A stretch of 64,000 bases of DNA from Antilocapra americana (Eukaryota; Chordata; Mammalia; Artiodactyla; Antilocapridae). Below, piece after piece: positions 50,251 through 64,000 of the stretch. Numbering within the stretch: position 1 is the stretch's first letter; the number at the start of each line of letters is the position of its first letter. The notes beneath the pieces were generated by a model, which searched no databases, was not told where the DNA came from, and saw nothing but the letters and a program-made list of their open reading frames with translations. Location: positions 44,540,418 through 44,604,417 of the forward strand of contig ML664161.1 in assembly GCA_007570785.1 (NCBI GenBank). Direction: 5' to 3'. The translations under genes were made by a program, and so were the position numbers.

Positions 50251-53200
50251 TGTATTCTTGCCTTGAGAACCCCATGAACAGAACGAAAAGGCAAAAAGAT
50301 AGGACACTGAAAGATGAACTCCCCAGTCGGTAGGTGCCCAATATGCTACTGGAGAAGAGTGCAGAAATAACTCCAGAAAGAATGAAGAGACAGACCCAAA
50401 GCAAAAACAATGCCCAGTTGTTGATGTGACTGGTAATGGAAGTAAAGTCTGATGCTGTAAAGAACGATATTGCATAGGAACCTGGAATGTTAGATCCACG
50501 AATCAAGGTAAATTGGAAACGGTCAAACAGGAGATGGCAAGAATGAACATTGACATTTTAGGAATCAGTGAACTAAGATGGACTGGAATGGGTGAATTTA
50601 ACACAGATGACCATTATATCTACTACTCTGGGCAAGAATCCCTTAGAAGAAAAGGAGGAGTCATCATAGTCAACAAAAGAGTCTGAACTGGGTGCAATCT
50701 CAAAAACAGCAGAATGATCTCCGTTCTTTTCCAAGGCAAACCATTCAATATCACAGTAATCCAAGTCTATGCTCCTATCAGTAATGCTGAAGAAGCTAAA
50801 GTTGAATGGTTCTAGGAAAACATACAAGACCTTCTAGAACTATCATCCAAAATAGATGTCCTTTTCATTATAGTGGACTGGAATGCAAAAGTAGGAAGTC
50901 AAGAGACACCTGGAGTAACAGACAAATTTGGTCCTAGGAGTACAAAATGAAGTAGGGAAAAGGTTAACAGAGTTTTGCCAGATAACACACTGGTTGTAGC
51001 AAACACCTTATTCCAACAACACAAGAGAAGACTCTACACAGATGGTCAGTACTCAAATCAGATTGATTATATTCTTTGCAGCCAAAGATAGAGAAGCTCT
51101 ATACAGTCAGCAAAAACAAGACTGGGAGCTGACTGTGGCTCAGATCACGAACTCCTTATTGCCAAATTCAGGCTTAAATTGAAGAAAGTAGAGAAAATCA
51201 CTAGACCATTCAGTTCAGTTCAGTCACTCAGTCGTGTCCAACTCTTTGCAACCCCATGAACCGCAGCATGCCAGGCCTCCCTGTCCATCACCAACTCCTG
51301 GAGTCTACCCAAACCCATGTCCATTGAGTCAGTGATGCCATCCAGACATCTCATCCTCTGTCATCCCCTTCTCCTCCTGCCCCCAATCCTTCCCAGCATC
51401 AGGGTCTTTTCCAATGAGTCAACTCTTCTCATGAGGTGGCCAAAGTATTGGAGTTTCAGCTTCAACATTAGTCCTTCCAAAACACCCAGGACTGATCTCC
51501 TTTAGGATGGACTTGTTGGATCTGCCTGCAGTCCAAGGGACTCTCAAGAGTCTTCTTCAACACCACAGTTCAAAAGCATCAATTCTTCGGTGCTCAGCCT
51601 TTTTCACTGTCCAACTCTCACATCCATACATGACTACTGAAAAAACCATAGCCTTGACTAGACGGACCTTTGTTGGCAAAGTAATGTCTCTGCTTTTCAA
51701 TATGCTGTCTAGGTTGGTCATAACTTTCCTCCCAAGGAGTAAGCCTCTTTTGATTTCATGGGTGCAATCACCATCTGCAGTGATTTTTGGAGCCCCCCAA
51801 AATAAAGCCTGACATTGTTTCTACTGTTTCCCCATCTATTTCCCATGAAGTAATGGAACCAGATGCCATAATCTTAGTTTTCTTAATGTTGAGCCTTAAG
51901 CCAACTTTTTCATTCTCTTCTTTCACTTTTAGCAAGAGGCTTTTTAGTTCCTTGTCACTTTCTGCCAAAAGGGTGGTGTCATCTGCATATCATAGACCAT
52001 TCAGGCATGATCTAAATCAAATCCCTTACAATTGTACAGTGGAAATGACAAATAGATTCAAGAGATTAGATCTGATAGACAGAGTGCCTGAAGAACTATG
52101 GATAGAGGTTTATGACATTGTACAGGAGTCAAGGATCAAGACCATCCTCAAGAAAAAGAAATGCAAAAAGGCAAAATGATTGACTGCGGAGGCCTTACAA
52201 ATGACTGAAAAAAGAAGAGAACTGAAAGGCAAAAGAGAAAAGAAAAGATATATCCATTTGAATGCAGAGTTCCAAAAAATACCAAGGAGAGAAAAGAAAG
52301 CTTTCCTCAGTGATCAATCAATGCAAAGAAATAGAGGAAAACAATAGAATGGGAAAGACTAGCAATCTCTTCAAGAAAATTAGAGATGCCAAGGGGACAT
52401 TTCATGCAAAGATGGGCTCAATAAAGGACAGAAATGGTATAGACCTAATAGAAGCAGAAGATATTAAGAAGAGGTGGCAAGAATACACAGAACTACACAA
52501 AAAAATTCTTCATGACCCAGATAACCATGACGGTGTGATCAACCCACCTAGAGCCAGACATCCTTGAATGTGAAGCCAAGTGGGGCTTAGGAAGCATCAC
52601 AATGAACAAAGTGAGTGGAGGTGATGGAATTCCAGCTGAGCTATTTCAAATCCTAAAAGATGATGCTATGAAAGTACTGCACTCAATATGCCAGCAAATC
52701 TGGAAAACTCAGCAGTGACCACAGGACTGGAAAAGGTCAGTTTTTATTCCAATCCCCAAAAAAGGCAATGCCAAAGAATGTTCAAACTACCACACAATTG
52801 CATGCATCTCACACACTAGCAAAGTAATGCTCAGAATTCTCCAAGCCAGGCTTCAACACTACCTGAACCATGAACTTCCAGACATTCAAGCTAGATTTTA
52901 AAAAGGCAGAACCAGAAATCTAATTGCCAACATCCACTGGATCATCAAAAAAACAAGAGAGTTCCAGAAAAACATCTACTTCTGCTTTACTGACTACGCC
53001 AAAGCCTTTGTGTGGATCACAACAAACTGTGGAAAATTCTGAAAGAGATGGGAATACCAGACCACGTGATCTGCCTCCTGAGAAATCTGAGGAGGAACAG
53101 TTTGAACTGGACATAGAACAATAGACTGGTTCCAAATTGGGAAAGGAGTACGTCAAGGCTGTATATTGTCACCCTACTTATTTAACTTATATGCAGAGTA

Positions 53201-54085
53201 CATCATGAGAAATGTTGGGCTGGAGGAAGCACAAGCTGGAATCAAGATTGCCGGGAGAAATATCAATAACCTCAGATATGCAGATGACACCACCCTTATG
53301 GCAGAAAATGAAGAACTAAACAGCCTCTTGATGAAAGTAAAAGAGGAGAGTGAAAAAGTTGGTTTAAAGCTCAACATTCAGAAAACAAACATTCCAGCAT
53401 CCAGTCCTATCACTTCATGGCAAACAGATGAAGAAACAATGGAAACAGTGAGAGACTATTTTTTTTTGGGGGGGGGGGTGCTCCAAAATCACTGCAGATG
53501 GTGACTGCACCCATGAAATTAAAAGATGCTTACTCCTTGGAAGGAAAGCTATGACCAACCTAGACAGCATATTGAAAAGCAGAGACATTACTTTGCCAAC
53601 AAAGGTCCGTCTAGTCAAGGCTATGGTTTTTCCAGTAGTCATGTATGGATGTGAGAGTTGGACTATAAAGAAACTGAGTGCTGAAGAATTGATGCTTTTG
53701 ACTTGTGGTGCTGGAGAAGACTCTTGAGAGTCCCTTGGACGGCAAGGAGATCCAGCCATTCAATCCTAAAGGAAATGACCCTGAATAAAGGAAATGAACC
53801 CTGAATATTCACTGGAAGGATTGTTGCTGAAGCTGACACTCCAATACTTTGGCCACCTGATGTGAAGTACTGACTCATTTGAAATGACCCTGATGCTGGG
53901 AAAGATTGAAGGTGGGAGAAGGGGATGACAGAGGATGAGATGGTTTGATGGCATCACCGACTTGATGGACATGAGTTTTAGCAAGCTTCAGGAGTTGGTG
54001 AAGGACAGGGAAACCTGGTGTTATGCAGTCCATGGGAGTCACAAAGAGCTGGACACAATTGAGCGACTGAACTGAACTGAGAATG
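50251..54085 (+). mobile_element. BovB LINE, sense, split by an antisense BovB
   Basis: From 50251 (gtattcttgccttgagaacc), through the endonuclease region to 51201, then from 52005 through RT (YADD at 53277-53288) and the C-terminus to the tail at about 54085. Probable short TSD ctgcttg at 50244-50250 and 54086-54092. Only the extreme 5' end is missing. A 19-bp stretch is imperfectly duplicated at 53769-53806, and a G-run of 11 lies at about 53468-53478. Frameshifts break all domains. Confidence 0.88.
51214..51992 (-). mobile_element. 5'-truncated BovB nested antisense inside another BovB
   Basis: Begins at the (ttcag)n tail and runs through the complement of the BovB 3'UTR and C-terminal coding to just past the RT YADD region (gtcatctgcatatca). 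The host BovB sequence tagaccattcag is duplicated at 51202-51213 and 51993-52004, a perfect 12-bp TSD. The host reads continuously if the insert and one copy are removed. Confidence 0.93.
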
Positions 54086-54092
54086 CTGCTTG

Positions 54093-54615
54093 ATTCTGCA
54101 TTTCTCTTTTATTACATTGACTCTGTCTTCCCTTCTAAGCGTCTAAAAATGCTATCCTATATTCATCATCTCTACTCCCTCCCTTAGAAATTACCCTTTG
54201 AGCTACAGACCCACTTATTTAACTGGCAAATTGGACATACCCTGTGGGCAGCCCAATGGGCAATCTCAAACTCAGTACATCACAAGTTATCTCATGATTC
54301 CGGCCACCTAGCTAAAAGGGTTCTTTTGGGTGCCACATCTCAAACTCAAGGAGTTTGGAAGTCATACTAGATGTTTAAATACCTAAATACTAGATATCTA
54401 AATAAGTCATCCAGTCCATCTTCAGTCTCAGTGTTTGAATTCAGGTCTTAATCATGTCTTGCTTCAGCTTTTGTAATAGATCACATTATTATGTCCCTTC
54501 CTCTAGTCTCATTTTCAAATCTGTTTTCCCAAGTGCTGCTCCTCTGATGCAAAGTGACCAAAATTGCCAAGCCTAAGACTTGGTGGCTCCTTTGCACTTT
54601 CAACAAGGGATCTCT
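54093..54615. other. Unique or ancient sequence, no gene recognised
   Basis: Pyrimidine-rich in places; no gene or clear repeat. Confidence 0.35.
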
Positions 54616-54785
54616 AATGCAGACCACCTTCAGAAGGACCTTTTAAAAGGCATAGATTAGAATCTTACTCAGACCTAATGAATAAGAATTTCCAAAGTGG
54701 GGCCTGAAGTTTTTCTTTTCAAAAGACCACCCAGGTTATTACAATCAGCCAGGTTTAGGAATCACCTGCCTCCAGGGTAAATCCA
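54616..54785 (+). mobile_element. MER5A-like fossil
   Basis: Diverged MER5A-like blocks: cctaatgaataagaatttcc, tggggcctgaagtttttctt, then ccaggttattacaatcagcc. Confidence 0.45.
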
Positions 54786-54995
54786 AATTCTGTCTGTGAT
54801 CTGACACCCCTACTCCCAGCTTCATTCTTCAGAATGCATCATGTTCCACCAATACTGATTCAGCAAGGACTAATGATTCTTCCAACACATGTTGTTTGTC
54901 ATCTCTCTATCAAGAATGTCTTCTTCTCTTACCTGCTTGGGAAAGTTCTACTTGTCCTTCAAAAACTCTACTCAAGCATCATCTAGTGTCTTAGC
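54786..54995 (+). repeat. L2 3'-end fossil
   Basis: Contains tctcttacctgcttgggaaa and gttctacttgtccttcaaaa, typical of the L2 3' end. Confidence 0.5.
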
Positions 54996-55224
54996 CAGTA
55001 AATATCAACAAACTAGTAAAATTGTTTACACTAAGTATGCACAGTTCTCTGTATATAAATTCTCACCTTAATAAAGCTGTTAAGAACTTACTGAGGTCCT
55101 ACTAAACACCACACTTTGACCTAAGCATTGTGCTAAGCTACAATGGTAGAACTGCCTTCAGTAAGCTCACATGTCATTGGAGGAGACATACAAATATACA
55201 ATATAATGCAGTGAGGTAAATTCT

Positions 55225-55690
55225 CTGAGTCTATGGTAGGCTAAATAATGCCCCCAACAAGATATCTGCATCCTAAGCCCCCAGATCCATGAATATGTTG
55301 GTTTACATTGCAAAATATTGTATAGATATTAAGTTAAAGATTCTGAGATGAAGAGAATATCTTGGGTTATTTTGGTGGGCTCAGTGTGATCACTAGAGTC
55401 CTTTTAAGATGAAAGCAGGTGGAAGGGTGAAAGAAGATTGGAAGATGCTATGCTACCAACTTTGAAAATGGAGGATGGAAACATGAGTCAAGGAATGCAT
55501 GTGGCCTCTAGAAGGTGAAAAAAGAAAATGAATTCTCCAGTAGAGACTCCAGAAGGATTCAGCCCTGCCAACTTTAGTCCAGTGAGATCCATTTTGGACT
55601 TCTGGCCTCCAGAAATGTAACTGTGCTGTTTTAAGTGATCATATTTGTAGTCATTTGTTAGTAGCAATAGGAGGATAACACAGAGGCCAA
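55225..55690 (+). mobile_element. MLT1-like (MaLR) LTR fossil
   Basis: Blocks in MLT1 order: taggctaaataatgccccca, tgcatcctaagcccccagat, tcactagagtccttttaaga, gaaggattcagccctgccaa and gacttctggcctccagaaat, ending near agcaataggaggataacaca. Confidence 0.75.
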
Positions 55691-55894
55691 CACATGTACA
55701 AAAAGGAGTACATAAAGAGAGCCTCTACATCAAGTTATGGAGTGAGAATGGGATGTTCAGGAAGAATTACCCAGAGGTAATAACCTAAGAGCTGAGGGAG
55801 ATTGTATTTGAAGGAAATGACACAGAGTAGTAAGTACAGAGACCATGCAAAGCGTTTCAGTTTGGCAAGGCTATTTAAACAGTAAAAATAATAT

Positions 55895-56105
55895 TAGTTT
55901 TTCTAAGAGTAAATACTGTTTGCATGCCAGGCACTCTTCTAAAGCACTTTTTAACTGTGAGCACTTTACAAGTTTGTATTTATCTTCATTTTACCTACAG
56001 GAATACTAAGATTTGGAGAGGTTAGTTTAACTATCCTGAGATCATGGAGCTAGTAAAGGGCAGATCTAAAATCAGAAACTTGTTCAGATGCTGTACCGTC
56101 TGAGC
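55895..56105 (-). repeat. MIR SINE fossil, antisense
   Basis: Contains ggcactcttctaaagcactt, tttggagaggttagtttaac and atcatggagctagtaaaggg, the complement of MIR. Confidence 0.65.
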
Positions 56106-56195
56106 TATGAAGGAAGCCCCTTGGTCTGTCTTCAAAACCCACTAATTGCCTCTCTAATGCATTGTGGTGGGGTTCTTAAGCAAGGTGGCAACAGG

Positions 56196-56395
56196 GTGAA
56201 GTGAAGTGAAAGTTGCTCAGTAGTGTCCAACTCTTTTCGACCCCAAGGTCAATACAGTCCATGGAATTCTCCAGGCCAGAATACTCCAGTAGGTAGCCTT
56301 TCCCTTCTCCAGGGGATCTTCCCAATCCAGGAATCGAACCCAGGTTTCCCGCATTGCAGGCAGATTCTTTACCAACTGAGCCATCAGGCAACAGC
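56196..56395 (-). mobile_element. Bov-tA SINE, antisense
   Basis: The complement of Bov-tA: gaagtgaagtgaaagttgct, tccatggaattctccaggcc, cccttctccaggggatcttc and caggcagattctttaccaac. Confidence 0.9.
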
Positions 56396-56534
56396 ATAGC
56401 TGAAGTAAATCAAGTGTTAGAAAGATACCGAGGTGAGGATCAGCAGAGCTTGGAATAACGTCTTGCTTTGGACACTGACAGAAGATTGGGTTGATGGAAG
56501 AGTCAGGCGGCCTCCAATTTTCTGATCATGGTTT

Positions 56535-57595
56535 TGTTAATGAAATGCAAATTCATGTGCCAATGCACAGTGAGACCAAACAATACCAAAACGTTGGAGT
56601 TTGGAGTAGAAAAAGATTTATTGCAGGGCATAAAGGAGATGGTGGTTCATGCCATAAAATCCCAAACTCCCCAAAAGCTTTCAGCAAAATCCTTTCATAG
56701 AAAAGGAGAGGGAGGGGCACGGTTAATTTCAAACTTCTTGGTGTCAGATCCTTTATTCTGGAGGTCAGTCACGGTCAGGTAAGGAGTCTCCTGTAACCTC
56801 CATCAAACAAACATTAATCTCTGTTCTGACAATAAAGGGCAAAGTCTCAAGACTCAACCTTCACCCTCCAAGGTCCAGACTCTGGCTAAGAGGCCAGGGG
56901 TTCCTGCACCTGCTATCCTGCCCAGGAGCATTCACCCAGCAGCCAGTCTGGGTCTTCCCACTGGTGCTGAAGAGGTAGCTCTCAGCTAGCGGCTCCCTCA
57001 GGGCCAGGTCCCCAGATCCTGAACAGCAGTCATCACCGAGGGAGCTAGGCGCCCAGAATGCAACTGGCCCTCAGACTCCTCAGGCCACCCAAACATGAGT
57101 TAGGGGGCCCAAATCCTGCAGAATGTAGTCCATGCAGAGGGCTGCTGCTATTATATCTCAGACAGGAAGAAGGGGCAGAGGTTCACCACCACTCTGGGGC
57201 GTGGGCCCAGCCACTGGGCATAGTGAGGGGGGCACAACCCTCAGACTGTTCCCTGCCTGCCCCCTCCCCCAGTTCACCCACTGGCCCAAAGCAGAGTGAG
57301 CTGGACCAGCCCCCTGGAAGAACAGGATCCGCCTCTTACTTCACTTTCTACCTGAGGACCACACTCCACTGACCCTTGGCTAAATCTCACTAAGGTCACA
57401 ATCATTGATGGTTATTTGTGGGTGAGGCTCACTGCAACACCAACCAAAGGCCTAGCAAGATCACTAACTGTCACTCATTGACAGTTATTTATGGGAGGGC
57501 CCACTATGGCTCTAACCAACGACTGAGCAGGACCACTGCTCAGTGTATTGGCACACAGCAACCCCATGTGCTAAGGGCTCCACTATTATAGTTTT
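56535..57595 (-). mobile_element. Probable endogenous retrovirus LTR, antisense
   Basis: On the - strand the element ends ...catttcattaaca at 56535. A promoter-distal block with the complement of gtagaaaaagatttattgca supplies AATAAA at about 56617, followed by R/U5-like sequence. The upstream part (about 57050-57595) is GC-rich and includes two imperfect copies of about 75 bp near 57400-57530. The left LTR end is clear; the other boundary is approximate. Confidence 0.55.
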
Positions 57596-57612
57596 GCTGC
57601 TGCTGCTGCTTT
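57595..57612. repeat. Short (GCT)n run
   Basis: Five consecutive GCT units in tgctgctgctgctgcttt. Confidence 0.9.
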
Positions 57613-57629
57613 GACTAACGTCAATTCCA

Positions 57630-57786
57630 AGATGTCTCCAGTGGTAAAGAATCTGCCTGCCCATGCAGAAGACCTAAGAGATATGGGTTCCATCCTTGGG
57701 TTGGGAAGATCTCCTGGAGAAGGAAATGGCAACCCACTCCCGTATTCCATGGGGTCACAAAGAGAGGGACACGACTGAGCGACTAC
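57630..57786 (+). mobile_element. Bov-tA SINE with a microsatellite tail
   Basis: The Bov-tA body includes tggtaaagaatctgcctgcc, tgggttgggaagatctcctg and gggacacgactgagcgact. It is followed directly by a CA repeat at 57787-57819. Confidence 0.88.
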
Positions 57787-57819
57787 ACACACACACCACA
57801 CACACACACACACACACCC
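57787..57819. repeat. (CA)n microsatellite at SINE tail
   Basis: Interrupted CA repeat (acacacacacaccacacaca...), a common origin of microsatellites at the 3' end of Bov-tA elements. Confidence 0.92.
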
Positions 57820-57959
57820 AACCTTGACTAACTCAGAGCAAGGTTTCTGTGTTGCAAACGTACATTTTGCATAAAGCTCTTTATTCCATTTCTTCCTTTT
57901 CCTCTAATGGCTAAGGGGGAGATGGGGGCGTATGTAGTTCAACTACAGGTCTTACTTTT

Positions 57960-58152
57960 CACGTCTGTAAAAGGCCTTGAAGTAGTTCCCAAATTGGTTG
58001 CACCTCAGAATCCCACGGGGAAGCATAAACACAAGGAAAAAGCCTCAACTCATTCCGAGATTCTGACTGTGCAGTACCGGAATAGGGCGCTCCCCAAATC
58101 TCCCAGGTGATTCTGATACACCACGAGGTATTTAAGGTTCACCATACTTAGT
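57960..58152 (+). mobile_element. MER5A-like hAT DNA transposon fossil next to the NEPRO promoter
   Basis: The sequence includes cacctcagaatccca and, near the end, caggtgattctgataca, the signature of the MER5A family. It ends only a few tens of bases before the GC-rich promoter. It is an ancient non-autonomous element with no coding capacity. Confidence 0.6.
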
Positions 58153-58294
58153 CCACGGTTGCTTGAGAGACCGCGGCCCCGCCCCACCCTTGGCCCTCCA
58201 CTTCCCCCTCACGTCGGCTCATCTCCCCCCCTTCGGCCCCTCCACTTGGTCTCGCCCAGCTCCGCCCCGCCCACTCCCTCTCCGGCCTCCCAAG

Positions 58295-63411
<5,117 letters not shown>

Positions 63412-63420
63412 GTATCCTTG
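63412..63420 (+). promoter_or_regulatory. NEPRO: Probable U12-type (minor spliceosome) 5' splice site of NEPRO intron 4
   Basis: The donor reads gtatccttg. The U12-dependent 5' splice-site consensus is RTATCCTTT (established knowledge), so eight of nine positions match. It is a poor U2 donor: positions +4 to +6 are t, c, c. The branch point and acceptor are outside the window, so classification rests on the donor alone. Confidence 0.7.
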
Positions 63421-63469
63421 AATCAACTAAAAAACCTTCTTCTGAACTTCAGTTGTTTGGATGTACTTA

Positions 63470-63670
63470 ATGGGCTTCTCAGGTGGCTCAGTGGTACAGA
63501 ATCCACCTGCTAAGGAAGGAGCCACAGGAGATATGGGTTTGACCCCTGGGTCAGGAAGGCCCCCTGGAGGAGGAAGTGGGAACCCACTCCAGTATTGTCT
63601 GGGAAATCCCATGGACAAAGCAGCCTGTTGAGTTACAATCCATGGGGTTGCAGAGTCAGACACTGAAAGG
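63470..63670 (+). mobile_element. Bov-tA SINE, NEPRO intron 4
   Basis: It begins gggcttctcaggtggctca and includes cccactccagtattgtctgg and ccatggggttgcagagtcag. The usual 3' end (gactgagtgactg) is cut short next to the LTR at 63672. Confidence 0.82.
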
Positions 63671-63671
63671 T

Positions 63672-64000
63672 TGTTGACGAAATCACAGCAAAGACACCAG
63701 GAATCTTGGCCTCTGGAAGAGAAGAATTCAATCCGGAGCCAGGGATGAGGCTTGATTGCTCAGAGCTTTTGTGTAATAAAGTTTTATTAAAGTACAAAGG
63801 AGATAGAGAAAGCTTCTGACATAGACATCAGAAGGGGGCAGAAAGAGTACCCCCTTGCTAGAGTTAGCAGTGGAGTTATATACTGAATCAATAATAGGAT
63901 TAGCCAGAAGGTTTAATCCAGAGACTGTCCTCAGGGAGGATACATTATTGATATATAATCCTTGTAAAGACTTCACAAGACCTACCCCCATAATTTACAT
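63672..64000 (-). mobile_element. Endogenous retrovirus LTR, antisense, cut by window edge
   Basis: Read on the - strand, the element ends ...cgtcaaca (LTR-type CA end at 63672). It has AATAAA at 63783-63788 and a TATA-like box near 63888. The 5' part lies outside the window, so solo LTR versus provirus cannot be decided. It sits in NEPRO intron 4, opposite to transcription. Confidence 0.65.

Noticed and set aside
53462..53480. T-run followed by an 11-G run in BovB as a possible programmed frameshift or quadruplex site
   Set aside because: A single G tract cannot form an intramolecular quadruplex, other BovB copies here lack it, and the ORF is already dead. A replication or sequencing error is more likely.

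Overview
This window is nuclear DNA from a ruminant (cattle, sheep, goat or a close relative). Bov-tA/BovA2 SINEs and BovB (RTE-class) LINEs occur throughout, with ruminant L1 and endogenous-retrovirus LTRs. The sequence alone does not separate the species. There are no prokaryotic genes, CRISPR arrays or operons. Most open reading frames are decayed retrotransposon fragments.

The one genuine protein-coding gene I can support is NEPRO (formerly C3orf17). Its CpG-rich promoter and first four coding exons lie on the + strand at 58295-58397, 60508-60662, 62836-62915 and 63280-63411. The rest of the gene runs off the right edge. The reading frame joins across all three complete introns and gives 156 codons plus two bases. 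In human, NEPRO lies next to BOC in divergent orientation, so bases 1 to about 57900 are probably part of the NEPRO-BOC intergenic space (inference).

Layout: (1) 77-4213 is a BovB LINE split by a ferritin light chain (FTL) processed pseudogene, beside which a 5'-inverted L1 then landed. Each of the three layers has its own target-site duplication (TSD). (2) 4214-8590 is mostly unique sequence with MIR fossils and a (CA)n microsatellite. (3) 8590-10060 is an antisense L1 fossil split by a solo class II-like LTR that contains a 10-N assembly gap. (4) 10060-20330 is unique or ancient sequence with SINEs, an MLT1-like LTR and hAT, L2 and MIR fossils. (5) 20330-27966 is one old + strand L1 interrupted by an ERV1-like solo LTR, an RPL9 retrocopy with an intact 192-codon frame, a duplicated L2-like block, a Bov-tA and another LTR. 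(6) 28000-33420 holds L2, MIR and MER20 fossils. (7) 33427-36212 is an antisense BovB with an internal tandem duplication. (8) 36213-44383 is mostly unique, with a palindromic MITE-like fossil, a SINE and an L1 3' end. (9) 44384-47768 is a BovB with a head-to-head 5' inversion and a 12-bp TSD. (10) 50244-54092 is a + strand BovB carrying an antisense BovB inside it. (11) 54093-58150 holds MER5A, L2, MLT1, SINE and LTR fossils leading into the NEPRO promoter. (12) 58150-64000 is NEPRO, ending with a SINE and the start of another LTR in intron 4.

I found no undescribed molecular system. The most notable observations are the complete BovB inversion, the nested insertions with readable relative ages, the intact RPL9 retrocopy, a minor-spliceosome (U12-type) donor in NEPRO intron 4, a probable assembly artefact at the N gap, and two non-trivial local duplications. 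All family names come from memory of consensus sequences, not from a database search.
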